From NCBI GenBank assembly GCA_026419775.2, contig JAOPGA020000310.1, positions 1 through 48,159 on the forward strand: DNA of 48,159 nt, written 5' to 3'. The stretch is from Acrasis kona. Its lineage: Eukaryota; Heterolobosea; Eutetramitea; Acrasida; Acrasidae. The notes below the pieces were generated by a model. The model had not been told where the DNA came from, did not search any database, and was given only the letters and a program-made list of their open reading frames with translations. Of this stretch, positions 20,228 to 31,742 are shown one piece after another; position 1 is the stretch's first letter; every line of letters begins with the position of its first letter. Both the position numbers and the translations under genes were made by a program.

Positions 20228-21415
20228 TTAAGCTTCAGTTCTGGTTACTTTTCTGAACGAGTCGATTATATTTTTAAATAAACCAGTGGAGTTTCCGCTT
20301 GATTGTTCGCTCATAACGGTATCGTCGCATTCGGACATCTTGATTCCGTTGAAGCCTAAGATGCTGTTGTACATTTCAACTTTGATGCTGTGCAAGTCGG
20401 TCAATTTATCTTCAAAACCAAAGTCGAATTTGGTGGGGCAAGGAATAGCCGACTTCTCGTCGTAGAATCCAGCCAAGTAGGGGTGGTTGAGTGCATCGGC
20501 AGCACTTATACGTTTCTCAGGGTTGAACTCCAACATCTTTGACAATAGGTCGATGGCAAGTGGGTTGCAACCTTTAAGGACTTCGGAGAAGTCTCTCTTT
20601 TGGTGCTTCCTTAGCCTCTTCATAAAGTCGATACCTTGTGGTGAGCCTCTGACGTTTTCAAGGTCGGGAGTTCCAAGTAACTGTACAATTTTTTCAATTT
20701 GATTTACAGGCGAGGCTCCTCTGAAGAGTACATTTCCTGTGATAAGCTCGGCAATGATACAGCCCAAACTCCAGATATCGGCTTGCTTGCTGACCACGTC
20801 GTTGTATAGCAAAAGTTCTGGGGCGCGGTACCACCTAGTTTGGACGTAGCAAGTACTCATGGTGGGGTCGTTCTCAAAGTCAATACCACGGGCTAGACCA
20901 AAGTCACACAACTTGACCTTGCAGTCGGCATTAATCAAAATGTTCTCTGGCTTCAAATCTCTGTGTAGGACCGAGGCAGAGTGAGTATAGGCCAAAGCCG
21001 CGACGATTTGGAAGGCGATGTATTGCTGGTGTCTGTCCGATAGCTTTTGCTTCGAACGGATAATATTTCTGAGGTCAGTCTCCATAAGGTCAGTTATGAG
21101 GTAGACATCGTTTAGGTGCTCAATCGATGGAGGCATCACAACCTCTTTCACGGATACAATGTTGGGGTGGCTCATGTGAGAAACAATCTTTAACTCACGG
21201 AGAACTCTTGTGGCAATTAGTTTACCGTGTGGGCCGCTAAACACGCTCTTGTTCTTCTTGATAGCAACGTGGTCGCCTGTGTGTTCATCAATGGCAGTGC
21301 AAACAGTTCCATAGGCTCCTTTCCCTATCACTTCTTGAGGAGTATATCTCTCTGGTACGATAAAGACTTCTTTATTAATGACGTGTTGCTTGAGTGCTGA
21401 CTTTTGTGTGCTCAT
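20228..21415 (-). CDS. mitogen-activated protein kinase with a TCY activation motif
   Basis: Single exon, 395 aa. All kinase motifs are present: Gly-loop GKGAYGTV (31-38), Lys53 in VAIKK, HRDLKPEN with Asp153, DFG at 171-173, APE at 198-200. The CMGC insert and MAPK features are clear (ATRVLRELKIV, YVQTRWYRAPELLL, and the C-terminal lobe ending HPYLAGFYDE). The phosphorylation site is Thr188-Cys189-Tyr190, where most MAPKs carry TEY, TDY, TPY or TGY. The ~55-residue C-terminal extension is acidic then Ser-rich. MAPKs relay signals from upstream dual-specificity kinases. The stop sits in TTAAATAAAA, so the poly(A) signal directly follows it. Confidence 0.95.
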   Translation of the reverse strand: MSTQKSALKQHVINKEVFIVPERYTPQEVIGKGAYGTVCTAIDEHTGDHVAIKKNKSVFSGPHGKLIATRVLRELKIVSHMSHPNIVSVKEVVMPPSIEHLNDVYLITDLMETDLRNIIRSKQKLSDRHQQYIAFQIVAALAYTHSASVLHRDLKPENILINADCKVKLCDFGLARGIDFENDPTMSTCYVQTRWYRAPELLLYNDVVSKQADIWSLGCIIAELITGNVLFRGASPVNQIEKIVQLLGTPDLENVRGSPQGIDFMKRLRKHQKRDFSEVLKGCNPLAIDLLSKMLEFNPEKRISAADALNHPYLAGFYDEKSAIPCPTKFDFGFEDKLTDLHSIKVEMYNSILGFNGIKMSECDDTVMSEQSSGNSTGLFKNIIDSFRKVTRTEA

Positions 21416-21713
21416 TTTGTTTTTTTTGATAAGGCCACTGCTTCTCTTCGTTTTTAAACTCTTGCATTCGTCAAATAAGGTAGGTTATAAATAAAGTGAC
21501 AAGTGGTATAGAAATTGTCTTTTACGGTTAAAAATTTATTTTTATACCACAATCTACTGTCATGGACAATTGCTCTCCACCCAAAATGTCAAGGGTAATA
21601 GGATGAATCACGCGTTTTGGTGAAAATAGTGCGGTTGACGAATGGACAGCGACTGTATGATATCTGAGTACGCAGAAAATAGATTTTATTGTAGTTTTTC
21701 GTCAAATAAGGTA
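21416..21713. other. intergenic region between MAPK and LRR/IQ genes
   Basis: Likely holds the MAPK promoter (AT-rich, 5' end of the minus-strand gene) and the 3' end of the upstream LRR/IQ gene. A repeated ATAAGGT/CGTCAAATAAGGTA motif occurs at about 21470-21482 and again at 21700-21713. Confidence 0.4.
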
Positions 21714-24700
21714 CTATGAAATTTTGCTCTTTGGTCTTGCGGAGGGGAGATCCACAACCATGGGCAAAGAGTGCGTCCTGGATAATTTACTGTTTCCTCC
21801 TTTCCTCTCCTCCTTACTTTTCACCTTTTTCACACTAGCGCTTGTGTTTGGCCTCTTGCTATTTTTGTGAACTTCCGGTAAATTCAACTCGTCACCTTCG
21901 TTGCGCGAGGCGGTCCTAGATTCTGCATTATCAATGTACAAGTAACCCTGCTCTATAAAAGTAGACAAAGGGTCTGCGTCAGGGTCGATTACTCTTGTCG
22001 ACGGAGGAGAATGCGTGGGAAGAGGCATCATGTTGATATTAGGGGCAGAAGAAGATGGAGAAGAACGGAACAACTTTTCGGAAAGATTAGCATTTCGTTG
22101 AGAACTATTGAATTTGAATGGCAAATGTTCATAATTTTCTTGTTGCACACGATACCGTTTCTCCATTTCCTTACTAATCAGAGACTGTTTCTCCTCTTGC
22201 ATGCGTAAGGCCTTCTCCACATCAAGTACGGTCGAATGATAACCAGGTTCAACCCTAGACGTGGACGGCATGGAACTAACAGTGTGATGGTTTACCTCCT
22301 TATAGGCATCACCTTCAATTTCAACAAGAACATTTTTAACACGATTATTAGAACTACTGGTGTCTTGTTCACCATTATACAAGTATTGATTAGGTTTCCT
22401 TCTAATTTGGTCGTGCCTAATCTTTGCCTCAATCTCAAGAATTTCACGCTTATTTTTTATTAACTGCTTCATGTGCAGATTACTATAATGAACCATTGCC
22501 CTTCTCTTATCCAACTCCATCATCATCGACTTCTCCACAACGTCGCGCTTCGACTTGTCTGCCTTTTTCCTTTCCAACACTTCTCTCCGCAAGTGTTCCT
22601 CTCTTTTTTGTCTTGCTTTGGTGAGTTCTTGATTATTAGTTTGCTTGTCAATCATACCGCTCTGACTACTAAATTTATTTGCAAAAGTTTTGTGTTTTTT
22701 GATCATGTCTTGATCAAGTCTCTGCTTTGTGATCTTCTCACGAAGCATTTCTTGTTGTTGAAACATTTCTTCTCTTTTAAAGAAGAGCGCCTTTGCATTC
22801 TCTTCCTTCTTGTCTCTTGCTTGAGAGATTAGTTGTTGTCTCTTTTCATCCCACGTTAATATCTTATCCTTTGCTTCTACTTTCATTTGTTTCACCTTCT
22901 CTACTTTTTTTCTATTTTCATCTTGTGCAGCAGAGTTTTTTACATATCTTAGCAACCTTAGTTCTGCTTTTTCGCGTAAATATTGAGTGCTATCTAATTT
23001 TACAACGGTTGGATAGTTGGTCAGCCGTGGGTTAGGATTACCTACTGTTTTTGGCCTTGCAGCATTTTGTTTTATTTTTTCATGCATCCTGTTACTTTCT
23101 CTTAGTGCCTCAAAGAATAAAGTATCGTCGATGCTACTTGTAGGTATGAAAACAGCAGCACTACTGGTGGTGGTGTTAGTTGGCTGAGTTTCTTCAATTT
23201 GAGTATCTTCTTTGAGTTGATACTCATCAGTGTCATCTAGGACCAAAGGTGCTAGATTTTCTACAGGATGAGTGTGGTTAGTGATTGGACTGATGCTTGA
23301 CATCAATCTCCTGGGAGAGAATGGTTTTGTAACAATGGACATTTTCGAGATTTGAATCTCGTCTGCAGTAGTGTTGGGTGGAGATTTGGTTGAGATTTGA
23401 TCTGTAGATTGTTTTGGAGGAGGAGACTTCCTTGGAGTGATTGGAGGAGATAAATTACTTAGCATTGTCCTAGGCGTTGCAACTGCTTGTTCTCTAATTC
23501 TCTTCGCGTTTGGAATTTCATACTTGAGAGGATTTTTAAAAGCAATGTCCAATGAGAGTTGATTTTTCATTTTTGTGAGCTTATTGTATTTGATTTCTTC
23601 TTCATCATAATCATCATTATGTTGTTGGTCATAATTTGAAAGCTTCAAATATAATGATTGATTGCTACTTATGCTATTTCTTCTCTCTATTTCAACTTCT
23701 TGTTTGAATAGTAAATCTCTTCTTCTTTCTCTTATTTTATTCCACCACTTTTGTATACACCTAACAGCACACTTTACCAGTGCAAATCTCTTTGTTTCGA
23801 ATGTTAAAAAGGTAATGTTGCCTCTTGTATGGTCATATGTCCTCAAAAACAACATTACAGCTCTTTTAAGAGCTTCTTCCTGTGTGGTGTATTCCATTGC
23901 TAAATAACCAGATTTATCAAAATCTTTGATTTGTTCAATGGCAATAGGCTGGGATACCTTTTGTTTAATTTTCTTATATTTATGAATAACACCACCCAAT
24001 GTAACAAGTAATGACAAATCAGCTCTTCTTTTAGAAAAGGGAATGATTTCTTTGGGCAATTCCAGTGCCTTTCTAATCATGATTGGTATTTGTGTCTTTA
24101 TTTGTGGTTGTTTTAACAATTTGGATTGATGAGGAACAACCTCAACTATTCTTACATCATAGGTTTCAAATTTTGGAGAGTAATGAAAAAAATGTTCAAT
24201 TCTTTCTTGTTCAAATTTAGATGAGTAGTTAATTCTATCAGAACTGAATTGTTCAATTTTTTCAAGTATATCCAGAGACATATATAGTTTCTTCTTTTTG
24301 ACAGATACACTTAATGAGTATATAATTCTATTAAGTGTGCTCAAGAAAATCAACCTCTTTTTTGATAGCCTCTTTCTCCAAGCCTTTTGTATCACAATAC
24401 TTGCTCTTGTTTTCAAAACTACAATATTGACTTTCTGAATTGGGTAAGTAAAAAAAAACATTTTTTGTGAGCTTTTACCTTTCTTATTTTGTAGGATCTC
24501 CAACAGGATTGAATTGTAACAGCTGCGCTTATTCTTGCAACGTCTTTTGCAAAATACAATCTTATATAATCTTTACTGCTCACATTGTAATTCAATTCTT
24601 TGACTCTCATCAACAAGTTGACCAGATTCAAACTATCCTTGCTCTCTAACCTCCACAAGAAATTCTCTTGTTCCTTCTTGCTTATATGAGAGGGCCTTAT

Positions 24701-26662
24701 GGAATCTCGAAGTTCTAAAAACTCTCCAGGTTTGAACCACACAACGGGTGACTTGACCGAAAAATTTCTTTTCATTAAGGAATCAAAATCCTTGTGTAAA
24801 TTATAGTTGAATAACCTAATGATAATATCTATTAGATGGTTTAGAAATTGATAAAGAAGAGAAAACGAACTTGATTCTTGGATGAATGGAAAATATGATT
24901 TCACAACTTCGTTGAATTGAGCCCTCTTGTTGAAATTTAGAACTGATGCGATTGTTTTGTTGAGTGTGAACTTTTCGTAGAAATTTCCTTGTTCCTCTAT
25001 GCTGGACGAAACAATTTGATACAATTTTTGAATGTCCTTCTTGTGACAGAACAATTCGGTCTAGGCAAGATTAAAATGTTTTTCAGACAATATGAAACTT
25101 ACAATGTTATTATTTTGTGCAAATGTATAAAGAATGGCATGCGACGCTGCTTTGTTTTTGTAATTTTCCTGCCATTGTATAATGTCTTTGACTTCTGGTA
25201 TTTTGGTTTGAGTTTGTTTTAATGCTTCCAACTTATCGTACTCCTTCACTCCGGACCTGCTAAATAAATCTTCGATTTCGCGAACGGTTGGTGATTCGGC
25301 CCTTGCTCTGAATTTGTTGATCTTGTTGAAGGCTGTTGCGGCACTCATTCTTCGTTTTGAAATCGGTGACGGAAATGAATTGTTTAAAAGTACAATGTTC
25401 TCTACAGGTGGCTCAATCGCTGAAGGCTCAAAAGTATTTGTTTCGAATGATACTATTGTTACTTTCTTTTCCTTTTTCTTCGGCTTGATCTCTTCTTCCT
25501 TACTGTACAATTTTTTGAATTTTTCTAGATTATCACATGACTCTCTTCTGGGTCGGTTTTGGTTTCTTAGCGTAAGGTATTTCTTTTTAAAATAGTATCC
25601 ACGGAAAATCTATTCAAACATGTTTAGTACTCTACAAACTAAAAATCATACTTTTTGAATCTTCGTGGCCGGACTGTTTTCTGTGTAGTAAAACCGAATT
25701 GCTTTTTCTTCATTGACGACAAGATCAATTGGATTGAATTTTTGATCTTCAACATTTTCTGGTTCGGAGATGGGAAGAAAAAGTGGTAGATGCATGGAGC
25801 TTAAAGAGGTTTGGGTACGTGAGATTTGTTTTCGATTCTCCAATAATTCCATGTCCGTAACAGTGTATCTGTCTAATCCCCTTAGGTTTTGAAACAAGTA
25901 AATCATTCTGTTTCTGTAATTGAACACAGATGTTATGGGATTATCAAATAGGGTCATATATACAAGTGATTTTTTTAGAGGTGACTAAAGATGTAAGTTA
26001 ATGTGTTGGTGATTGCGGTTACTTACCAAATTATTTATGGAGTCGAACGAATTAATCTTATTCTTATGTAGATAAAGAATCTTTAGGTTTGGTAAAAGTT
26101 GCCAAGATTGAGGCGGCGGTAGATGGGTCAGGTTGTTGTCGTGCAGGTCCATTTTTTGTAGAGCATGGCAACTAAAAATGAAAAATAGCGAGTCGAAGTT
26201 TTTAACTTTTAGACTTGGTAGACTGCACAATAATGCATTTTTGCAATCTATCAAATCCCTCATGTTACCTCTGTGTATCGTTAAAATCTTTTCTCCCTGT
26301 TCGTAATCAACTCCGTCTTCCTGACTTTGGTCCGTCTGTTTCTCGCTCTGATTTTTATACTTGTACATCGATCGAAGTTTTTGTCTTCTATCCTTCTCTG
26401 ACTCCAAAAGTTGAATTAAATGTCCGGTATTTGGATGTTGAGTTCTGTTTGCGCCAGATAACTCTTTTTTGATGTCTTTTATGTAACTATCTTCGTATGA
26501 TAACGCATACTTATTAAGAACTTGTGTATGTCCACTCGGTATGTTATGTCCCAACATTGTGTATGCATTTTGGTTATCTGAGCCATTGATTTCGAGATTT
26601 GAATATGCTTGGCTTATATTTGATCTCCTCGAAGGCGATAACAGATTCATAGGGCTGTTCAT
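21714..26662 (-). CDS. LRR and IQ-motif protein of the LRRIQ3 type, 1592 aa (5 exons)
   Basis: Deduced exons: 26662..26027, 25984..25652, 25609..25103, 25060..24479 and 24434..21714. Introns are 42, 42, 42 and 44 nt, all phase 0. Residues about 130-270 are leucine-rich repeats (LQKMDLHDNNLTHLPPPQSW, LPNLKILYLHKNKI) capped by LVYMTLFDNPITSVFNYRNR and LDRYTVTDMELLE, the layout of vertebrate LRRIQ3. IQ motifs follow at exon joints (TKIQKIFRGYYFKKK; VTIQSCWRSYKIRK; IVIQKAWRKRLSKKR). The last exon is mostly charged coiled coil (REKITKQRLDQDMIKKHKTF) and Pro/Ser-rich disorder. IQ motifs bind calmodulin. LRRIQ3-type proteins occur in ciliated cells, so this may be a flagellar protein. That role is inference. 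Confidence 0.85.
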
Positions 26663-26772
26663 TTCATTGTCAATTGTAATGAACGGCTGGCTGTAGAACT
26701 TCCCTGGTCAACTGCTCATTGGTTCTTGTCAAATGTCAATTGAGGTTTGAAAAAGAGGTGGCAAGCAAAGCA

Positions 26773-27888
26773 ATGGGGAATATGTGTATTGGAGGAGATG
26801 ACCCTAGTAGGAAAAAACCACCAGGTGATGACCAAGTCGCACCCACTCCTACGAAGGCACAAGAAAATAGGGATGTTAAGGTATTATTGTTAGGAGCAGG
26901 TGAGAGTGGGAAGAGTACTATCTTCAAGCAAATGAAGATTATACATGAAAGAGGCTACACACCAGAAGAATTGAAGGATTTCCGCTTTATTATTTACGCC
27001 AACATCATTAAGAGTATAAAGGCACTAGTGGATCAAATTGGCCACTTCCAACTATCAATTGCAGATGAATCAAATAGAATCCGTGCGCAGAAGTTTGCTG
27101 AACTAGAAGATGATTTTGTCATTTATGTTCAAAAGATATGGAGCACAGAAATGGGTAATGATGTTGAGCACTTGTGGAACGACCCAGCCATTAAAACTGC
27201 TTTTGAGAGAAGAAACGAGTTTCAGTTGGACGACTCCACCCAGTACTATATGAACTCTTTATCAAGAATCTGTGCACCTGATTATCTACCAACAGAAGAG
27301 GACGTCTTGTGGGCTAGAGTCAAGACGACAGGTATCATTGAAGTGAGGTGCTCCATAAGAGATAAGTTTATCCGCCTAGTCGACGTTGGAGGCCAAAGAA
27401 ACGAACGTAAAAAGTGGATAAACTGCTTTGAGGATGTAGATGCTTTGATGTAAGTCTCCTCACACACTACACTAACCTTTAGTTTTGTTGTGTCACTGGC
27501 TGAATATGACCTCAAGTGCTATGAAGACAACGAAACACCTCGTATGAAGGAGTCCATGGAATTGTTTGCTGAAACTATCAACTCCAAGTACTTTTATAAC
27601 ACACCCATAGTGCTATTTTTGAACAAAACGGACTTGTTTAGGGAGAAGCTACCAAACTCTCACCTCAGCGTCATGTTCCCTGATTATAATGGACCTATGG
27701 ATTACGACTCTGCCTATAATTTCATCAAGTCACAATACGAAGCACTGAATAGATACCCACTTGAAACGATAGACGGAACGGAAAGAGGTAGGAGGATATT
27801 CTCATTCCCAATATGCGCTATGGACAAGAATCAGATTCAAACATCCTTTGAGACTGTTAAAGACAACTTTATTCAAAGACAAAAATAA
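26773..27888 (+). CDS. heterotrimeric G-protein alpha subunit with a short C-terminus
   Basis: Two exons, 26773..27449 and 27483..27888, with a 33-nt intron (27450..27482) rebuilding an Ile codon; 360 aa. The start MGNMCIGG carries Gly2 and Cys5 for myristoylation and palmitoylation. G1 is GAGESGKST (41-49), switch I has the conserved Arg in WARVKTTGI, G3 is DVGGQRNERKKW with the catalytic Gln, G4 is NKTD, and G5 is ICAMDK. The helical domain is complete. The protein ends VKDNFIQRQK, about six residues short of the usual ...NL..CGL tail that contacts receptors. AATAAA overlaps the stop. It is divergent from the LRR/IQ gene (110 bp apart). Confidence 0.95.
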
Positions 27889-28018
27889 AACCACCTTATC
27901 TCCCAAACGTCTTGTTTCATTATTGACTTGAATCAGAAGCCGTTGGTTGACTGGACATGTCACAGAACTCGTCAGCAACACAGAATTATTAGGCTGATTT
28001 TGGTTGTGCGGAATATTT

Positions 28019-30115
28019 TTATTTATAGGTCCTCCAAATTCTTAATTTATTTTCCTTGTCAGTGGCCGAGATTACACAGCACTTTATGGCACAAAGAGCA
28101 TTAACGGAATCAGTGTGAGTCATTGTCATCAAACACCTCTCATCTTTAAGATCCCAAACTCTAATCGTTCCATCCTTTGAGGCACTTGCCAACAAATCCT
28201 TACCCATAAGAACCATGTGAGTGATGCTGCCAGCATGACCCATTAACTTTTTCACACACGCACCATTAGTAAGATCCCATATTCTAATACATTTCTCGCT
28301 AGCATCAGAACCAGTCGCCAGCATGTTCTCAGCTACAACACACATCGATGTAATCTCACCAGTGTGACCTCGTAAAGTACATTTACACTCTTCCTGCTCA
28401 ACATTCCAAATTTTTATTACTTTTTCAGCAGCCGTTGCAATCTTTCCAGTATCGTCATGCAATACATGCATACAACAAATACCTTGGGTATGACACTTTA
28501 TTGAAGTTATAACATTATTGCTCTTTTGGATCAAATCATAAGCAACGACAGTTCCATCGCTGTGGCCAACCAGTGCAAATGCCAAACTTCCATCATGGTT
28601 TCCAAAACATGCCATCTTCTTGTGTTCGTTACCAGTAGTCTTGATGCTTGAAACACATTTAACCGCCGATATCCATTCTCCTCTCCTCCAGTCCAATAAA
28701 TGTAAGCTTGATGAGTTTGACGAATCAGGCGATACTAGCGCAACAATGTGGTCATCTCCCAAGGAGTCAATCTCAATGATTGAGTTGACTTGTTGTTTTT
28801 GTGGATCTGGTATCATGGTTGTCAGAACGACTCTTGGAGGGTTCATTTCCCAAACTGTTAGTGTTCCGTCGGAGTGTCCGGTGGCGGTCGTGTTAGCGCC
28901 TAGGTGGATAATGTGATTGATCTGACTGGTTGATTCAATTTCTTGAGATGACTGCAAGTGAGGTACCGGGTTGATTAGTCTAATGTCATCTAATAAACTA
29001 CTTCCGTGTTGTCTTAACCATTTATAGAGGCTGAACCTGGGCATGTGTCGGCTCATGCGTTCGTTTTCTCTTGATAGATTTTTAACTTGTGATTTTAACC
29101 GACAAAGATCAATCTTTTGTTGCTGAACAATGTTGCACATGGTTAGGAAAAATGGATGTAAGTGGTTAGGTTTTTCGGAAACGCTCAAAGTAAGTAACTC
29201 TGCCAATCTGTTGTTTTGGGCCATGTATAATTTCGCTCTTTCTTTAATCTGTTGATTTTCAGGATCAATGCGGACGCTCTCTAGCATTAACTGGGTAATG
29301 TGCTCTTGTTCGTCCTCATCTAATTCTTCATCATCACATGCGCGTGAACAAAGGAGTTCTGCTAGGGCAATGCCTACTGTGGCGGCTGTGGTGTTTTCCT
29401 TTACGGATACTAGAGCGTCCCTTAAAATGATGTAATGGGAGTTGTAATGTCTGCACATGTTAAATTCCGTACAAAGTGCAGCGTATGATGAAATAAGAAG
29501 AGGACCAACTTTACTTTTGAAAAGTAAGGTAAGCGTCGAGACACTGGTCAGGTCATCTCCGTCTAATAGACCTAAAAGGGAATGTATATGTTTAATGGCG
29601 GCTGGGTCTTGCCTTCTTGCAAGTAATGCTTCTATTAAAGAAGTTCTAATTGTAATATCATTTGGGGAATAGGTATAAGCCCTTTCTAAAAGTCTTTGAG
29701 CACTGGCTGAATTTTCGTCATTCAAGTAAATCAAAGGCATGCAGATGGCCACTGCTTTTTGTACAACCTTGTCTTTGTACTCCATAATTTGTGTTTTAAT
29801 GGATTGGTTTACGATGAGTCTTCTGTCTGTAATCGGTGTGCGAGTTATGGGACATGTGTCATGTATTTTTAACCACTCCTCAATGTTACAACGATCAAAG
29901 CTATGGCCACCACAAAGTATTACTGGGTCGCTCATAATTTCGTGCGATATGGGGCACAGAAACACTGGGTTTATTCTATTTAGCTTGTTCAACTTCCTAA
30001 TATTGTTAGCCACTTCTTCTTGGTTTGTGCTTTCTTTAAACGACTTTGGGCTAGGTTCTGATGGTGAATTGTTTGCCCCATCTAGGTCAGTAGTTTCTTC
30101 AACCTTCCTCTTCAT
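28019..30115 (-). CDS. U-box and WD40-repeat E3 ubiquitin ligase
   Basis: Single exon, 698 aa from the ATG at 30113-30115; an upstream in-frame GTG is not used. After a basic, disordered N-terminus, residues about 42-112 are a U-box (PVFLCPISHEIMSDPVILCG, then HSFDRCNIEEWL and TCPITRTPI). A helical, TPR-like region with many Leu/Ala follows (SAQRLLERAYTYSPNDITIR). The C-terminal ~300 residues are WD40 repeats (VIKIWNVEQEECKCTLRGHT, CIRIWDLTNGACVKKLMGHA, TIRVWDLKDERCLMT). U-boxes recruit E2 enzymes and the propeller is likely the substrate reader. The TAA stop is part of AAATAAAAA, overlapping a poly(A) signal. Confidence 0.92.
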   Translation of the reverse strand: MKRKVEETTDLDGANNSPSEPSPKSFKESTNQEEVANNIRKLNKLNRINPVFLCPISHEIMSDPVILCGGHSFDRCNIEEWLKIHDTCPITRTPITDRRLIVNQSIKTQIMEYKDKVVQKAVAICMPLIYLNDENSASAQRLLERAYTYSPNDITIRTSLIEALLARRQDPAAIKHIHSLLGLLDGDDLTSVSTLTLLFKSKVGPLLISSYAALCTEFNMCRHYNSHYIILRDALVSVKENTTAATVGIALAELLCSRACDDEELDEDEQEHITQLMLESVRIDPENQQIKERAKLYMAQNNRLAELLTLSVSEKPNHLHPFFLTMCNIVQQQKIDLCRLKSQVKNLSRENERMSRHMPRFSLYKWLRQHGSSLLDDIRLINPVPHLQSSQEIESTSQINHIIHLGANTTATGHSDGTLTVWEMNPPRVVLTTMIPDPQKQQVNSIIEIDSLGDDHIVALVSPDSSNSSSLHLLDWRRGEWISAVKCVSSIKTTGNEHKKMACFGNHDGSLAFALVGHSDGTVVAYDLIQKSNNVITSIKCHTQGICCMHVLHDDTGKIATAAEKVIKIWNVEQEECKCTLRGHTGEITSMCVVAENMLATGSDASEKCIRIWDLTNGACVKKLMGHAGSITHMVLMGKDLLASASKDGTIRVWDLKDERCLMTMTHTDSVNALCAIKCCVISATDKENKLRIWRTYK

Positions 30116-30504
30116 TCTGTGTTTGTTGAAGTTGACCAATTTAATGTTTAAATTTTTTGTCACAGAAGTTTGATGCAGTGGAATCTACACCAATCAAAAT
30201 TTCTGTGACATATCGGAATGTAAGCTCCGAATCTTCCCTTTAGTGTTATCTGTGCATCCCATCGCGACTTTCATCCTTCTGTCAATATCTGAAAGTGTTT
30301 AATCATACATTGGGGACAAATTTGAGAAATCAACTTATAGATCAACATCAACTTTTATTCGTTTTCATTGTGGTAACGGATTTATCGGTACTTTGATGCA
30401 GACAATTAAATATTCAAGACCATGGACAGACTGATAGATGCACAAAATTTATATTCCACAAACACTGTTTATGTTCAACTCTATTTATTTTGAATTCAAT
30501 GTAA
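30116..30504. other. intergenic region, no supported gene
   Basis: Lies between the U-box/WD40 start and the GDPD stop, both minus-strand. It presumably holds the promoter of the former. No RNA gene or frame supported. Confidence 0.4.
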
Positions 30505-31493
30505 TTAATGTCCCGGATGCTTCATGAACGATGTGGCAAGATTAGGAAAGTCTGTTATGATACCTGCGGAGTGTGAGTGAACATAAAAAATAAAAAAATA
30601 CCTTCTACTCCCATATCCACAATTCGCTTCATATCATCGTAAGTGTTGATAGTCCATGGAACGGTTCTAATGTTTTCAGACTTCATGTAAGATAGAATCT
30701 CCGGTGTCAATAATTTATATTGTGGTGAATAAATGTCCGGATTGAACCCAAGTTCATTAAGTTTGTCCTTAAAGTTGAAAGGTGCCTGCTCGTTCCATTC
30801 CACCAACAAGGACAAGGGGAGGCTAGGATCTAATTTTTTGAAAATAATCAAGGACCTAACATCAAAGGATTGAATGGTAACTCTTGAAGTCATATTTTTG
30901 GATTTGATAACATTATACAACAATTCACAAAACTAAAACATGTAAAAAAACACAAAATTTAAAACACACCTCTTGAATAGGAGGCGTCATGACACCATCT
31001 CTTTCTGGTCTAGATTTTGTTTCAATGTTGTACCATAACTTCCTCTTGTTGTTGTTGGCAATGTATGTCTCCACTGCATCAAAAACATCAGATAGTAGTG
31101 GCTTTGCGATCGGAAAGTGAGTTTGAGTAGGAAAATGAGAGTTCCTGTGTCCACAGTTACTCTTGCCAACATCTGCATAATTCATGTGATAAATTGTAAA
31201 GTTTTTGATTGCAACATCCTCTGAGTTGATGGACTCGCCATTTGGACCGGTGCAATACTCGCTATTTAGCCAAGGCTCGTGGCTCATTACAACCTGTTTG
31301 TCTTTTGAGATGACTGTATCCATCTCCAAAGTATCTACTCCTAAATCTATCGCCTTGATGTAAGCTGGAATTGTGTTCTCTGGTAATAAACCTCTATGAA
31401 GATAGAATCTAGCAAACTGAGGAATTAATTTACATACCTGCAACCTCTGTGGCCTTGAACTTCAACTGCTCTGTCCAGTCTCTTGTTCCCCAT
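30505..31493 (-). CDS. glycerophosphodiester phosphodiesterase (GDPD family), 4 exons
   Basis: Deduced exons: 31493..31438, 31393..30970, 30932..30602 and 30563..30505, giving 289 aa; introns 44, 37 and 38 nt. Splicing rebuilds the signature QGHRGCRGLLPENT, followed by GVDTLEMDTVISKDKQVVMS with the HEPWL motif. Catalytic His15 and Arg16, metal-binding Glu/Asp and the second His are all present. The middle has the expected IETKSRP block, then VTIQSFDVRSL, and exon 4 supplies GIITDFPNLATSF, the family's closing motif. GDPDs hydrolyse glycerophosphodiesters to glycerol-3-phosphate and an alcohol. There is no signal peptide or membrane segment, so a cytosolic enzyme is likely. The start is the only ATG ahead of HRG in frame. 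Confidence 0.93.
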
Positions 31494-31553
31494 TTTAGAA
31501 GTCGTGATAATAATAATTATCGAAATAGCTCTATCAAGTTATTAGCATTCAAC

Positions 31554-31742
31554 ATGGAGGGAACATACGTAATGAGGCAAGCAGCAACAAAAATCACCGC
31601 TAACAAAGTAACAACATTTTTTGTGTTTCGTTCCCTTGTTTTTTTTGCGATGAGTCTGTTGGCTTCGCCCTCCTCTAAAGACATTCAAGTTTTATCGTTT
31701 AACATTGTAATTCTTTCAACGGACCAAAACAATATCGGGTGA
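31554..31742 (+). pseudogene. possible truncated secreted endonuclease/phosphatase-fold fragment
   Basis: A 62-codon frame from ATG 31554 starts with a hydrophobic, signal-peptide-like segment (TTFFVFRSLVFFAMSLLASP). It then reads KDIQVLSFNIVIL, which resembles the first strand of the endonuclease/exonuclease/phosphatase fold (as in sphingomyelinases). The frame stops at a GTGAGG that could be a splice donor, but nothing downstream continues the fold. Weak evidence. Confidence 0.25.

Noticed and set aside
22011-23907. Several forward frames of 60-120 codons antisense to the LRR/IQ gene
   Set aside because: Shadows of a coiled-coil coding strand; Leu/Phe/Ser-rich with no domain.
26160-26200. 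GT...TTTTTAG segment inside the first exon of the LRR/IQ gene, considered as a 35-nt intron
   Set aside because: Its removal breaks the reading frame and destroys the leucine-rich repeat that follows, so it is left as coding.
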